Counted from the stretch's first letter, positions 33,989 to 46,395 are shown. The stretch is DNA of 64,000 nucleotides from Streptomyces noursei (GCF_016917755.1 NZ_CP070326.1:7316001-7380000), one strand, 5' to 3'. Notes: generated by a model not told the origin, from the letters alone. Numbers and translations: made by a program.

Positions 33989-35443
33989 TCAGTGCTGGTG
34001 CAGCCCCCGCCCCGCCAGTGTCAGGAACGCCTCGCCGACCGCCTCCGACAGCGTCGGATGGGCGTGCACCTGCTGGGCGACGTCGGACGGTTCGGCGTCC
34101 CACGCCACGATCAGCTGGCTCTCCGCGATCATCTCCGAGACGTGCGGCCCCACCAGATGGACGCCCAGCACCGCGCCGGTGGCCTCGCCACCCGCCCCGT
34201 CCGCTGCCGCGATCACCTTCACGATGCCGCCCTGCCCGTGGACCATGCCCTTCGCGGTGGCCGTCAGCGGCATCGTGTTGACCTTGATCTCCAGCCCCCG
34301 GGCGCGCGCCGCGGCCTCGCTCAGCCCGACCGACGCGGTCTGCGGACTGGAGTACGTCACCCGCGGCACCGTCGCGTAGTCCACCGGACGGGACGGCACC
34401 CCGGCCAGCGTCTCGGCGACCAACAGCCCCTCGGCGAACGAGGCGTGCGCCAGCCCGGGCGACGGCGGCGGCAGCAGATCGCCGACCACATGGATGCCGG
34501 GCACCGCGGTCTCCAGCCGCGCCCAGTCCGCCGGCGGTACGAAACCCCGCTCGTCCACGGCCAGCCCGGCCGCCACCAGCCCGAGCCCGTCGGTCACCGG
34601 GGCCCGCCCCACCGCGACCAGCAGCCGCTCGGCCTCGACCACCACCTCCTCGCCCTTGGGCGTGACGACGGTGGCCCGTACACCGTCCGGCAGCAGCTCC
34701 GTGCCGGTCAGCGTCGAGCCCGTGCGGACGGTGATCCCGCGCCGCTTCAGCCCCCGGAGGAGATGCCGGCCGACCTCCTCGTCCTCCAGCGGAAGCAGCC
34801 GGTCCGCCGCCTCGACCAGGGTGACCTCGGCGCCCATCGAGCGGTGGAACGAGGCGTACTCGATGCCGATCGCCCCGCCGCCCAGGACCAGCACCGACCC
34901 CGGCAGGCCCGGCGCGAACAGCGCGTCGTCGCTGGTCACCACCCTCCGGCCGTCCGCCGTCAGGCCCGGCAGCGTCCGGGGCCGGGAGCCGGTTGCCAGC
35001 ACGATCCCGCGCCGGGCGGTGAACGTGCCGCCCTCCGGCCCGTCGACGAGCACCGAACGCGGCCCGGTCAGACGCGCCGAACCGTGCACCACGCGCACCC
35101 CGGCGCGCGTCAAGGTGCCGCTCACGCCCTGGTGGTTGCGGGCCACGATGTCGTCCCGGGTGGCGGTCAGCGCGTCCCAGTCCACCGCGTCCACGCTGGC
35201 CTTGACGCCCCAGCGGGCGCCCGCCTCCGCGATGCCGTCGACCAGTTCCGCGGCGTGCAGCATCGCCTTGCTGGGGATGCAGCCGCGGTGCAGGCAGGTG
35301 CCGCCGACGAGATCGCGTTCGGCGAGCACCACCCGCAGTCCGAGGGCGGCGGCCCGCAGGGCGGTGCTGTAGCCGCCGGTGCCCCCGCCGATGACGACGA
35401 CATCCGGCGCGTCGGGCCGGTCCGTGAGCGAGTCCGTGTTCAT
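33989..35443 (-). CDS. lpdA: Dihydrolipoyl dehydrogenase
   Basis: FAD enzyme that re-oxidises dihydrolipoamide in 2-oxoacid dehydrogenase or glycine-cleavage complexes, 484 aa. It has the FAD fold VVVIGGGTGGYSTALRAA, the redox disulfide GGTCLHRGCIPSKAML, the NAD fold VLGGGAIGIEYASF, and the active-site His-Glu pair in VHAHPTLSEAVGEAF. The ATG at MNTDSLTDRP is chosen; earlier in-frame codons lie in the shared promoter region. It is divergent from a LysR regulator 104 bases away. Confidence 0.94.
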   Translation of the reverse strand: MNTDSLTDRPDAPDVVVIGGGTGGYSTALRAAALGLRVVLAERDLVGGTCLHRGCIPSKAMLHAAELVDGIAEAGARWGVKASVDAVDWDALTATRDDIVARNHQGVSGTLTRAGVRVVHGSARLTGPRSVLVDGPEGGTFTARRGIVLATGSRPRTLPGLTADGRRVVTSDDALFAPGLPGSVLVLGGGAIGIEYASFHRSMGAEVTLVEAADRLLPLEDEEVGRHLLRGLKRRGITVRTGSTLTGTELLPDGVRATVVTPKGEEVVVEAERLLVAVGRAPVTDGLGLVAAGLAVDERGFVPPADWARLETAVPGIHVVGDLLPPPSPGLAHASFAEGLLVAETLAGVPSRPVDYATVPRVTYSSPQTASVGLSEAAARARGLEIKVNTMPLTATAKGMVHGQGGIVKVIAAADGAGGEATGAVLGVHLVGPHVSEMIAESQLIVAWDAEPSDVAQQVHAHPTLSEAVGEAFLTLAGRGLHQH

Positions 35444-35547
35444 GGCAACAGCCTCCGCCCACCCGCGGTCATGAGTCCAAGGCAATGTTTCTATGGGAGC
35501 GATGAACTGTGTGCATGGGAGCGCACGGGGGAGGCGGGGAGCGGCGG

Positions 35548-36429
35548 ATGAGCCTGCGGCAGATGGAATACCTGGTGGCGGTGGTCGAGGAACAGTCCTT
35601 CACCCGGGCCGCGGAGGCGCTGCACGTCAGCCAGTCCGCGCTCTCGCACCAGATCAAGGCGCTGGAACGGGAGGTCGGCGGCCCGCTGCTGGAGCGGATG
35701 AACCGCGGCGTGCGGCTGACCGCGATGGGCCGGGCCTACTACCCGCACGCCGAACTCGCCGTCCGCAGCGCCCGCCAGGCCCGGCGCGCGGCGCTGGCCG
35801 CCGGCGGGGCGGAGAGCGGCGAACTGCACATCGCGACGGTGCACGCCCAGGCCATCGGGGTGCTCCCGGCGGTCTGTGCCCGCTGGACCCGGCTGCACCC
35901 CGGGGTCCGCCTGGTACTCCACGAGTACGCCACTACCGACGAACTGACCGACCAGATGGTGCGCGGGGTGGCCGACGTGGCGCTGGGGCCGCGCCCGGAG
36001 GACTGGCCGGGGCCGGTCACCGTCGTCGGCCGGGAGCGGATGGTGGTGGTCGTCCCGCACGACGACCCGCTCGCCGCCCGGGAGTCGCTGCGCCTGACGG
36101 ACCTGGCGGACCGGCCCTGGGTGCGGTGCAGCCTGGAACCGGTGCTGGCGGGCCGCCGCTGGCTGGACGTGGAGTGCGAGCGGGCGGGCTTCACCCCGCG
36201 CACCGCCGTCCGCACCCAGCACACCTCGACGGCCGTCCGGATGGCCTCGGCCGGCGTCGGCGTCCTGCTCACCGCGGCCCACGAACTGACCGGCCTGGAC
36301 TGCGCGCGGATACCCACCGACCCGCCGTGGCGCCGCGACATCACGGTCTTCTCGCGGGTGGAACTGACCGGCGCCGCCGCGGAGTTCACCGAGCTGCTGA
36401 GGGAGTGGGGCGCCGCCGATGGTTCCTGA
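35548..36429 (+). CDS. LysR-family transcriptional regulator
   Basis: 293 aa. The N-terminal winged helix is classical (MSLRQMEYLVAVVEEQSFTR, LHVSQSALSHQIKALEREVG); the C-terminal periplasmic-binding-like domain senses the ligand (GELHIATVHAQAIGVLPAV, ADVALGPRPEDW). The start at MSLRQMEY follows GGGGAGCGGCGG; the frame runs 13 codons further upstream. The divergent arrangement with lpdA suggests autoregulation and possible control of lpdA. The ligand is unknown. Confidence 0.93.
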   Translation: MSLRQMEYLVAVVEEQSFTRAAEALHVSQSALSHQIKALEREVGGPLLERMNRGVRLTAMGRAYYPHAELAVRSARQARRAALAAGGAESGELHIATVHAQAIGVLPAVCARWTRLHPGVRLVLHEYATTDELTDQMVRGVADVALGPRPEDWPGPVTVVGRERMVVVVPHDDPLAARESLRLTDLADRPWVRCSLEPVLAGRRWLDVECERAGFTPRTAVRTQHTSTAVRMASAGVGVLLTAAHELTGLDCARIPTDPPWRRDITVFSRVELTGAAAEFTELLREWGAADGS

Positions 36430-36486
36430 CGCAGCGTCAAGAATGCCCGGCCGCGACACCCCTGCCGCCGCCTTTGCCGCTCGGTG

Positions 36487-39006
36487 CTACTCCCGTACGA
36501 GCAGTGCCACCGGCCACTGCGTCAACAGCGAGTCCACCCCCACCGCGGCACCGCCCGCCAGCGTGCGGCCGGTCAGCAGCTCCCGCCAGTCGCCGCCCGC
36601 GGGCAGCCGCAGCCCGGTGTCCCACCAGCCGCCGGTCTCCTGCAACCGCAGCGACAGCCGGGTCACCGCCGTCACCACCCGTCCCGCACGGACGAACGCC
36701 ACGCAGTGCTCGGCCGCCGGGCCCTCCGCGGCCAGCGGCTCGTACGACGCGGCGGCGCCGAACCACTCCGGGTGCGCCCGCCGCAGCCGCAGCGCGGTGG
36801 CCGTCAGCCGCAGCTTCTCGGCGGACAGCCCGGCCGGCGCGGCACCGTCGTCCAGCGCCGCGAGCGGCCCCGGATCGCACCGCGCGGGCCGCCGGTTGTC
36901 CGGGTCGACCAGCGCCGCGTACTCCCGCTCGGTGTCCTGGTAGAGGTCGGGCACGCCCGGCATGGTGAGGTGCAGCAGCGTCGCGGCCAGTACGTTCGCC
37001 CGGACGTACGGGGACAGTTCGGCCTCCAGCGCGGCCAGTCGGTCGGCGGCCGGACCGCACGGCCCGCTGCGGACGAACTCCGCCACCGCCTCCTCGTACA
37101 CCGCGTCCGGCTCCGTCCAGGTCGTGCGCAACCCGGCCTCCCGCACCGCCTTGAGGACCGCGGGCGTCAACTGCTCCGCCGTCGGGCCGCCGGTGGCGGA
37201 CGCACCCAGCCCGAACGCGGTCTGCCAGGCCGACCAGGCCACCAGGGGATCCACCCGTACCGCACCGTCCGCGACCTCCCGCCCGTCGGCCACCACGTTC
37301 AACACGTCCCGCCAGCGGTCCGGGCACTCCGACAGCACCGCGATCCGCGCCCGCACATCGGCACTGCGCTTGGTGTCGTGCGTGGAGAGCACCGTGCCGC
37401 TCTCCGGCCAGTCGCGCTGCAGCCGTGCGCAGTACTCGTGGAACGTCCCGGGCCCCAGCGCGGGTTCCCCGGGATCGCCCCCGACCTCGCAGGCCGACAG
37501 CAGCACCGGGTAGCGGTAGAAGGCCGTGTCCTCCACGGACTTGGCGTGCAGCGCGGACGCGGTCTGCGCGAACCGCGCGGCGAAGTCCGCGACATCGGGA
37601 TCCACGGCGTCCGTTTCCACGGCCTCGCGCTCCGCGGCATCGCGACCCGGGGCGTCGTCCGCGCCGTCCGCGCCGTCCGCGTTGTATCCCAACCGCCCGA
37701 GCACCAGGTCGTGGACCAGATCCACCGCCCCGGCTTCCTCCGGCACCCGGAAGGTGGCCCGGGCCCGCTCCGCCGCGGCGCGCAGCATCGCCGCGTCCGC
37801 CGCGGCCCGGGCGGTGTCCGTGGCCTCCCCGGCGTACGGCCGGTAGACCGGTAGCCGCACCAGTAGTTCCCGCACCGCCTGCCGCAGTGCCCACGGCGCA
37901 TGGTCGCCCGGCCGGGGCACCCGCTCGCCGATCCGCGCCGCGGTCCGTACCAGCCGCTCCACCTCCGCCGCCAGGTCGTGCTCGACGACCTCGTAGGCGG
38001 CTCGGCGGACCGTCTCGTCCCAGTCGCCGCCCTCGTCGGCCAACGGGGTGACGAAGTCGCGGTAGTGCGAGAACAGCCGCCCGGCGCCCTGCGGGCAGAC
38101 GAACAGCCCGTCGAGGTGGCGGAGCGCGTCATAGCCCGTGGTGCCCGCGCAGGCCCAGCCGTCCGGCAGCCGCTCGGCGCCGGTCAGGATCTTCTCCACC
38201 ACCGTCCAACAGCCCTTGGTCCCGGCCCGCAGCCGCGCCAGATAGCCCCCGGGATCCACCAGCCCGTCCGGATGGTCGATCCGCAGCCCGTCGACGACCC
38301 CCTCCCGGATCAGCCGCAGCACCGTCCCGTGCGTCGCGTCGAACACCTCCGGATCCTCGACGCGGATCCCGATCAGCTCCGAAATGGTGAAGAAGCGCCG
38401 GTAGTTGAGCTCGGTGCGGGCCAACCGCCACCAGGCGAGGCGGTACCACTGCGCCTCCAGGAGACGCGGCAGCGGCAGCAGTTCCGTACCGGGGCGCAGC
38501 GGGAGGACCTGCTCCCCGTAGTGCAGCAGCCCGCGCTCGACCCGGAACCGGGGCAGCTCGTTGCCGATCCGCCCCTCCAGGACGGGCAGCAACAGCCGTC
38601 CCCCGTGCCCGCCGTCCCAGTCGATGTCGAACCAGTGCGCGTACCGCGACGCCGGCCCGTCGCGCAGCACCTCCCACAGCGCCCCGTTGAGCGACAGCGG
38701 CGCGGGCACCGCCATGTGGTTGGGCACGATGTCGACGACCAGCCCGAGGCCGTGCGCCCGGGCCGTCGCCGCCAGCGCCCGTAGCCCCTCCTCGCCGCCC
38801 AGCTCCGCCCGGACCGCCGCGTGGCCGGTCACGTCGTACCCGTGGGTGGACCCCGGCACCGCCTCCAGTACGGGGGAGAGGTGCAGATGGGACACCCCGA
38901 GGGCGGCGAGATACGGTACCGCCCGTTCGGCGGCGGCGAACGGGAAGTCCGGCTGGAGCTGCAGCCGGTAGGTGGCGGTCGGCGACGGACTCGAAGGCTG
39001 CGTCAT
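36487..39006 (-). CDS. treY: Malto-oligosyltrehalose synthase
   Basis: Converts the reducing end of malto-oligosaccharides to an alpha,alpha-1,1 bond, the first step of the TreY/TreZ pathway. 839-aa GH13: ATYRLQLQPDFPFAAAERAV, SHLHLSPVLEAVPGSTHGYD, DIVPNHMAV, the nucleophile region VDGLRIDHPDGLVDPGGYL, FFTISELIGIRVEDP and STHDTKRSADVRARI. These match TreY, not a general amylase. Two nearby starts both read MTQP; I chose the inner one, but the outer (39057) cannot be excluded. Confidence 0.95.
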   Translation of the reverse strand: MTQPSSPSPTATYRLQLQPDFPFAAAERAVPYLAALGVSHLHLSPVLEAVPGSTHGYDVTGHAAVRAELGGEEGLRALAATARAHGLGLVVDIVPNHMAVPAPLSLNGALWEVLRDGPASRYAHWFDIDWDGGHGGRLLLPVLEGRIGNELPRFRVERGLLHYGEQVLPLRPGTELLPLPRLLEAQWYRLAWWRLARTELNYRRFFTISELIGIRVEDPEVFDATHGTVLRLIREGVVDGLRIDHPDGLVDPGGYLARLRAGTKGCWTVVEKILTGAERLPDGWACAGTTGYDALRHLDGLFVCPQGAGRLFSHYRDFVTPLADEGGDWDETVRRAAYEVVEHDLAAEVERLVRTAARIGERVPRPGDHAPWALRQAVRELLVRLPVYRPYAGEATDTARAAADAAMLRAAAERARATFRVPEEAGAVDLVHDLVLGRLGYNADGADGADDAPGRDAAEREAVETDAVDPDVADFAARFAQTASALHAKSVEDTAFYRYPVLLSACEVGGDPGEPALGPGTFHEYCARLQRDWPESGTVLSTHDTKRSADVRARIAVLSECPDRWRDVLNVVADGREVADGAVRVDPLVAWSAWQTAFGLGASATGGPTAEQLTPAVLKAVREAGLRTTWTEPDAVYEEAVAEFVRSGPCGPAADRLAALEAELSPYVRANVLAATLLHLTMPGVPDLYQDTEREYAALVDPDNRRPARCDPGPLAALDDGAAPAGLSAEKLRLTATALRLRRAHPEWFGAAASYEPLAAEGPAAEHCVAFVRAGRVVTAVTRLSLRLQETGGWWDTGLRLPAGGDWRELLTGRTLAGGAAVGVDSLLTQWPVALLVRE

Positions 39007-39167
39007 GGGAACACCCGTACCCCGCCGACGGCCCGTTCTGTCATCGGGTTGCGTCATCCCGGGCCGTCCCGCCGGTCGTGTTTTCGTCCGAACCGGAAAG
39101 CCCCTTCGCGGTATCGCTTTGTACGTACCGCCGCTACGGATCGTGCCGGTGCGGTGGATAGCTTCTT

Positions 39168-40442
39168 GTGATGACCGCCGCCACCGCCACCTACCGCCGG
39201 GTGCTCGCCCTCAGCGGGCCGCTGCTGCCCGCCGTCTCCTTCCTGGGGCGGTTGCCGACCGCCATGTGCCAGCTCGGCAGCGTGTTGTTGGTGGCCGAGA
39301 CCAGTGGTTCGCTGACCACCGCGGGCCTGGTGGGCGGCGCCCTGGCGGCGGGTCAGACGGTCGCCGGCCCGCTGATGGGGCGGCTCGCGGACCGGCACGG
39401 CCAGCGCCCGGTGGTGCTCGTCGCCTGCTGGCTCAACGCGCTGGCGGTGGCGGCTCTGGTGACCGCCGCGCTGGCCCGGACGGCGACGCCGCCGCTCGCC
39501 GCGATCGGCCTGCTGGCGGGGGCGAGCGTGCCCCAGATCGGCCCGCTGGCCCGCACCCGGCTGGTCGCCCTGGCGCACCGCGCGGCGGCCGACGACCGGG
39601 TGGTGAGCGCCGCGCTGTCCCTGGAGGGCACCCTGGACGAGGTGTCGTTCGTGCTCGGTCCGGCGCTGGTGGGGCTGGCCGCCACCCTGGCGCACCCGGC
39701 GGTGGCGCTGGCCCTGGCCGCGGCGCTGCTGGCGGTCTGCGGCTCGGCGTTCGCGCTGCACCCGACCGCGGTCGCCGTGCGGCCCGCCGCGAACGCCGCC
39801 GCCCGGGCCGTCCGCCCCGCCCGCACCCGGATGCCCCGCGCCGTCCACGCCATGCGCCTGTCGACGGCCCTCCAGGGCGCCATGTTCGGCGCCTGCCAGG
39901 CCGGCATCACCGCGCTCACCGAACGCCTCCACCAGCCCGCCCAGGCGGGGCTGGTGTACGCGGCGATGGGCGTGATGAGCGCCGCCGCTGGCCTCTCGCT
40001 CGCGCTGGTACCGGCCCGGATCGGCCTGCCGACCCGCTGGCGGGCGGCCGCCGCCGCGCTCATCGTGCTGTCCGTGCCGCTGCTGTTCGTCCGGTCGATG
40101 GCCGCGCTCTACCTGGTCGTCGTGGTGCTCGGGGTGGCGTTCGCGCCGCACCTGATCACTCTCTTCGGGCTCACCGAACGGCTGGTGCCCGCCACCCGGC
40201 TGGCCGAGTCGATGGCGTTCCTCACCAGCGCGGTGGTCGGGGGCCAGGCCGTCGCGCTGGCCGTCTCCGGGCGGCTCGCCGACGCGTACGGCCCGTCCGC
40301 CGCCTTCGCGGTCGCCGTCGGCGCCGCCGTGCTGATCCTCGGCGTCGCCCTCGCCACCCGCGCCGGCTCCCGGCCCACCGCCCCCGTCCGCACCGCCCGG
40401 CCCGGCCGGGGGGCCGCGGCGGACCGCACCCCGGCCCCCTGA
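39168..40442 (+). CDS. MFS transporter
   Basis: Twelve-helix major-facilitator carrier, 424 aa. The loop 2-3 signature reads GPLMGRLADRHGQRPVVLVA; a related GRLADAYGPSAAFAVAVG lies near helix 11. The C-terminal tail is Arg/Pro-rich and cytoplasmic. The start is ambiguous by one codon (GTG directly followed by ATG at 39171). It lies between treY and glgX on the opposite strand; the substrate (drug or sugar) cannot be deduced. Confidence 0.88.
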   Translation: MMTAATATYRRVLALSGPLLPAVSFLGRLPTAMCQLGSVLLVAETSGSLTTAGLVGGALAAGQTVAGPLMGRLADRHGQRPVVLVACWLNALAVAALVTAALARTATPPLAAIGLLAGASVPQIGPLARTRLVALAHRAAADDRVVSAALSLEGTLDEVSFVLGPALVGLAATLAHPAVALALAAALLAVCGSAFALHPTAVAVRPAANAAARAVRPARTRMPRAVHAMRLSTALQGAMFGACQAGITALTERLHQPAQAGLVYAAMGVMSAAAGLSLALVPARIGLPTRWRAAAAALIVLSVPLLFVRSMAALYLVVVVLGVAFAPHLITLFGLTERLVPATRLAESMAFLTSAVVGGQAVALAVSGRLADAYGPSAAFAVAVGAAVLILGVALATRAGSRPTAPVRTARPGRGAAADRTPAP

Positions 40443-40464
40443 GCCTTTGGCCCCCCCCGCAGGC

Positions 40465-42723
<2,259 letters not shown>

Positions 42724-43289
42724 GCGTAGACTCTTCCACTTTCTCTACGGGGCGGCGGCGGCTCCACGACACACGTCCGCGGACCGAATCGGATTCCTTC
42801 CCCCATATGTCCCAAACTGCCGGATAGTGGGAGATTTTCGTGTGAACTCCGCTGAATGGTGGGTCGTCTTCTGTAATGTCGGATTGTCGTACCGTGCGCC
42901 GATCGGGGTCGGTGGCCGGCATGGACGGTCGGTGTACGGGGCGGCGGACCGGTACGGCTGTCCCTCAAGCGGACCTCTTCGACGGACTACATCAAATGCC
43001 GACGGTTCGCCAGCGACATTCCGGCCCACCGCGGCGCCCCGCGCCCGGCCCGGCCTCGCGGCGCGATGTCAACGGCCCGCCGTCGGAACACTCCATCGCG
43101 TGGGCCGGAATCGGTCCGCGCCTCCTGCCCTGGCTATGAAACCGCTCACTCCCCCCACACCTTCCGGCCACAACCGGCACTATGAATAAGGGGAGTTGGC
43201 ATCCGACTCGATGCATCCTGCTGCACCGCCCCCCGCGCCGCAGTAGTCTGCCTTGATCGTTGGCACGGGGGTTCGGGAGGCGGTGGCAG
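42724..43289. other. 566-base divergent intergenic region
   Basis: Holds promoters for glgX (leftward) and the HEPN-protein gene (rightward). It is less GC-rich around 42780-42880. No gene, hairpin or repeat that I can support. Confidence 0.5.
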
Positions 43290-44540
43290 GTGAGCGGCGG
43301 GCTGGAGTTGCCCCCTGGTGACGAGAGTCATGAGGGCCACGAGGGCGGCTCCGTGGACGCACCGCCCGGCACGGTGTCCCTGGCCCGCCCCCTGGAGATC
43401 GGCGCGGAATTGGACTGGGGGGCCGACGCCTGGAGCGAGGTGCGGACCCGGGCCCGACGGGCCGGTCGCGCCTACATCTGGCTGAATCTCGTCGAGCAGC
43501 GCCTGCGGGCCGTCGTCGCGGCCGTCCTGCGCCCCATCTACGAGCCGGTGCACGGCGACGAATGGGTCATCGCGGCCGCCGGGCCCGCCGGCCAGGAGTG
43601 GGTCCAGCGCGCGGTCGCGGTCCGCGAGGTCAGCCGTCGCAAGGGCTACCTCCTCGACCCCGCCGACGACAACATCGTCAGCTTCCTGACGCTCCCGCAG
43701 CTCCGCGAGCTGATGGTCCAGCACTGGCCCTGCTTCGAGCCCTACGTGGACGACCGCCGCGAGGTCGAGCTGGTCCTGGACGAGCTGGAGGTGGCCCGCA
43801 ACATCGTCTCCCGCAACCGCGCGCTGTCCGAGACCGTCCTGGCCCAGGCCGAGCGGGCCTCCGCCCGTCTGCTGGACATCCTCGGTTCCGGGGCCGGCAC
43901 CCGTATTTCCGGGCGGCTGCCCATCGACGCCGTCGAGGACCTCGTCGGCGACCGCTACGCCGACGTGGTCGGCGTGCACCCCGACCGGGTACGGCTCCAG
44001 CGCCAGCTGCCCGCCGAGGACCTCTTCGGCGGCGCCCGCCGCCTCGACGCGGTCGGCATAGGACTCAACCTCCTGGTCCAGAACTACTCCGGCCGTCGGC
44101 TGGTCCGGCTCGCCGAGTCCGGCTGCCGGGTCCGGGTGCTGTTCCTCAACCCGGCCAGCAGCGCGGTCCGCCGCCGGGAGCGCGAAATCGGCCTCAAAAA
44201 GGGCGAGATGAGCCGCTCCATCGAGATGAACATCCTCCACATGCGCCGGGTCCGGGCCCGGCTGCGGGACCCCGGCGCCTTCGAGATCCAGGTCTTCGAC
44301 GAGACCCCGCGCTTCACCGCCTACCTCGTCGACGGCGACGGGCCCGACGGGATAGCCGTCGTCCAGCACTACCTCCGCAAGAGCCGCGGGATGGAGTCGC
44401 CGGTCTTCGTACTGCGCGGGGGCGGCCGCGAGGTGGTCCGCCAGGACGCCCGCGACGGCCGGGACATCGACCACGGGCTCTTCGAGATCTACCGCGAGGA
44501 GTTCGAGAGCGTCTGGGCGGACTCGCGGCCGGTCTCCTGA
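43290..44540 (+). CDS. SAV2148-family HEPN-domain protein
   Basis: 416 aa, soluble; conserved across Streptomyces under this family name. The N-terminal part (ADAWSEVRTRARRAGRAYIW, EQRLRAVVAAVLRPIYEPVH) is the HEPN-like helical bundle. The C-terminal part (GIGLNLLVQNYSGRRLVRLA, SGCRVRVLFLNP, GLFEIYREEFESVW) resembles effector-associated or phospholipase-D-like regions. HEPN proteins are often RNases, but the R-x4-6-H motif is not evident. The GTG start is supported by GGGAGG nine bases upstream; a GTG further up is less likely. Function unknown. Confidence 0.88.
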   Translation: MSGGLELPPGDESHEGHEGGSVDAPPGTVSLARPLEIGAELDWGADAWSEVRTRARRAGRAYIWLNLVEQRLRAVVAAVLRPIYEPVHGDEWVIAAAGPAGQEWVQRAVAVREVSRRKGYLLDPADDNIVSFLTLPQLRELMVQHWPCFEPYVDDRREVELVLDELEVARNIVSRNRALSETVLAQAERASARLLDILGSGAGTRISGRLPIDAVEDLVGDRYADVVGVHPDRVRLQRQLPAEDLFGGARRLDAVGIGLNLLVQNYSGRRLVRLAESGCRVRVLFLNPASSAVRRREREIGLKKGEMSRSIEMNILHMRRVRARLRDPGAFEIQVFDETPRFTAYLVDGDGPDGIAVVQHYLRKSRGMESPVFVLRGGGREVVRQDARDGRDIDHGLFEIYREEFESVWADSRPVS

Positions 44541-44754
44541 GCCGGTCCGGGCGGCGGGCCGGGCGGCGGGCCGGGCGGCCCGGCCCGTTGTCAGTGGCGC
44601 GTGGGAGAGTGGTCGGACCACGGGGGAGGAACCACCGAAGGAGGCCGCGCATGAGTGAGCGCAGCGTGGGGATCGGCCCGGCCGAGGGCCGGGACGGCAT
44701 CGAGCAGGGGTGTGCGCCGCGCCGGTGCGGGGTCGGGCGAAGCGAGGTTTCGGC

Positions 44755-45468
44755 ATGAGCTGGCATCAGGAGCTGCTGGTCGGCTTCGACCTGGAGACCA
44801 CCGGCACCGACGTCGAGCAGGACCGCGTCGTCACGGCCGCGCTGATCCGGCTGGAGGGGGACGGCCGGGTGGCCGACAAGCGGTCCTGGCTGCTCGATCC
44901 GGGCGTGCCGATCCCCGACGAGGCCGCGGAGATCCACGGCATGTCGACCGCATACGTCCAGGAGCACGGCCGAGCGCCGGCGGCTGCCATAGCGGAGATC
45001 ACCGAGGCGCTGGCCGAGGTCCTGCGCGCGGACATACCGCTGGTGGTGATGAACGCCCGCTACGACCTCTCGCTCCTGGACCGCGAGTGCCGTCGCCACG
45101 GCGTGCCGACGCTGACCGACCGGCTGGGCCGACCGCCCGCCCCGGTCATCGACCCGCTCGTCCTCGACAAGCACGTGGACCGCTACCGCAAGGGCAAGCG
45201 TGCGCTCCAGGCGCTCTGCGGGCACTACGGCGTACCGCTCGACGGCGCGCACGAGGCGGGCGCCGACGCGGTGGCCGCGGCCGGCGTCGCCCGTCGCATC
45301 GGGGAGAAGTACCCGGCCGTCGCGCTGCCCTCGCCGCGTGCCCTGCACGCCCTCCAGGAGCAGGCCGCCGCCGAGCAGGCCGCCTCGTTCCAGGCGTATC
45401 TGCGCCGGTCCGGCGACCCGCGGGCGAGAGTCGAGCCGGCCTGGCCGCTGATCCCGTTTCAGCGCTGA
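44755..45468 (+). CDS. DEDDh-family 3'-5' exonuclease (DnaQ-like)
   Basis: 237-aa nuclease. Metal-binding motifs are in order: Exo I DLETTGTDVEQDRVV, with EIHGM beyond it; Exo II NARYDLSLLDREC; Exo III HEAGADAVAAAGVARRI. Such stand-alone proteins degrade single-stranded DNA or RNA or proofread; this one lacks a polymerase domain. The ATG at MSWHQELLVGF follows GCGAGG. The preceding 214 bases include a GC-rich run of GGCGGGCCG repeats, possibly the terminator of the HEPN gene. Confidence 0.92.
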   Translation: MSWHQELLVGFDLETTGTDVEQDRVVTAALIRLEGDGRVADKRSWLLDPGVPIPDEAAEIHGMSTAYVQEHGRAPAAAIAEITEALAEVLRADIPLVVMNARYDLSLLDRECRRHGVPTLTDRLGRPPAPVIDPLVLDKHVDRYRKGKRALQALCGHYGVPLDGAHEAGADAVAAAGVARRIGEKYPAVALPSPRALHALQEQAAAEQAASFQAYLRRSGDPRARVEPAWPLIPFQR

Positions 45469-45471
45469 GGC

Positions 45472-45500
45472 ACCCGGCCGGTGCGGCCCGGAGGCCGGGT
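45472..45500. terminator. Putative bidirectional terminator
   Basis: An 8-bp perfect stem (ACCCGGCC/GGCCGGGT) with a 13-base loop in the 39 bases between the convergent exonuclease and phosphotransferase genes. Confidence 0.5.
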
Positions 45501-45507
45501 CACCGCC

Positions 45508-46395
45508 TCAGAACGGGTACCACCGGATCGCCGCGTCCTTCTCGCGCAGCGAGGCGATCCGCCGTCGGAACTCTTTGAGCGCCGCCGGATTCCCGGGCGC
45601 GTGCTGGGAGACCCAGGCACAGCTCGCCGTCTCCCGGGATCCGCGCAGGACGGCGCAGCCCTCCCAGTCCCGGACGTCCCACCCGTACACCGACACGAAG
45701 GCGTCGTAGGCTTCCGCGCCCAGCCCGTAGCGGTCCCGGCTCAGCGCCATCACGACCAGGTCGTGCTCGCGCAGGTCCGAGGAGAAGGTCTCCAGGTCGA
45801 CCAGCACCGGCCCGGCGGGCCCGATGTGGACGTTGCGGGGCAGCGCGTCGCCGTGGATCGGGCCGCGTGGCAGATGCGGCTCCAGCGCCGTCGCGGCCAG
45901 CGCGAAGGCATCCCGCCGGCCCCGCAGATACTCCGCGTCGGCCGGCGACACCGCGTCGCCGGCCAGCCGCAGCCACCGCTCCACGCCGTCCAGCAACTCG
46001 CGCCGGGGGAGCGCGAACGGCGGCTCGGGCAGCGCGTGGACGCGCTTGAGCAGCTCGGCGAGGTCCTGCGGCGCGGCGGGCCGGACGGCCTCCGGCAACT
46101 GCTGCCAGTACGTCACGGGGTGCCCGTCGACGAGCCGTGCGGTCGGTTCCGCGGCCCGCACGGCCGCGACGTCCTCGGCCGCCAGCCACTGCGCCACGGC
46201 CAGCTCCCGCTCGGCGCGCGCCAGCAGTTCGGCGCTGCGGCCGACCCGGACGACCGGGCCGCGCTCGCCCAGGGCGAAGACGGCGTTCTCACCGAGTGCG
46301 AGCAGCCGGGCGTCCGCCGCCGCGCCGGGGTGCCCGGCCGCGGCCAGCACGTCCCGGGCACGCGCCTCGGTGAAGGCAGGGCTGGGTTCGGTCAT
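45508..46395 (-). CDS. APH-family phosphotransferase
   Basis: 295-aa small-molecule kinase of the aminoglycoside phosphotransferase fold. The nucleotide lobe begins LLALGENAVFALGERGPVVR. The catalytic loop is PIHGDALPRNVHIG (Asp and Asn) and the metal Asp is in VLVDLETFSSD. It is divergent from a macrolide glycosyltransferase, so it could be a resistance or a housekeeping kinase; substrates of such unassigned APH proteins vary. The ATG at MTEPSPAFTEAR follows GCAGGAGGCAACCCG. Confidence 0.88.
   Translation of the reverse strand: MTEPSPAFTEARARDVLAAAGHPGAAADARLLALGENAVFALGERGPVVRVGRSAELLARAERELAVAQWLAAEDVAAVRAAEPTARLVDGHPVTYWQQLPEAVRPAAPQDLAELLKRVHALPEPPFALPRRELLDGVERWLRLAGDAVSPADAEYLRGRRDAFALAATALEPHLPRGPIHGDALPRNVHIGPAGPVLVDLETFSSDLREHDLVVMALSRDRYGLGAEAYDAFVSVYGWDVRDWEGCAVLRGSRETASCAWVSQHAPGNPAALKEFRRRIASLREKDAAIRWYPF

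Noticed and set aside
44541..44600. GGCGGGCCG repeats as a repeat family or array
   Set aside because: Only two short GC-rich copies; more likely a terminator-type hairpin of the HEPN gene.
43146..44756. 536-aa minus-strand ORF opposite the HEPN gene
   Set aside because: Shadow of the conserved plus-strand gene; no domain seen.
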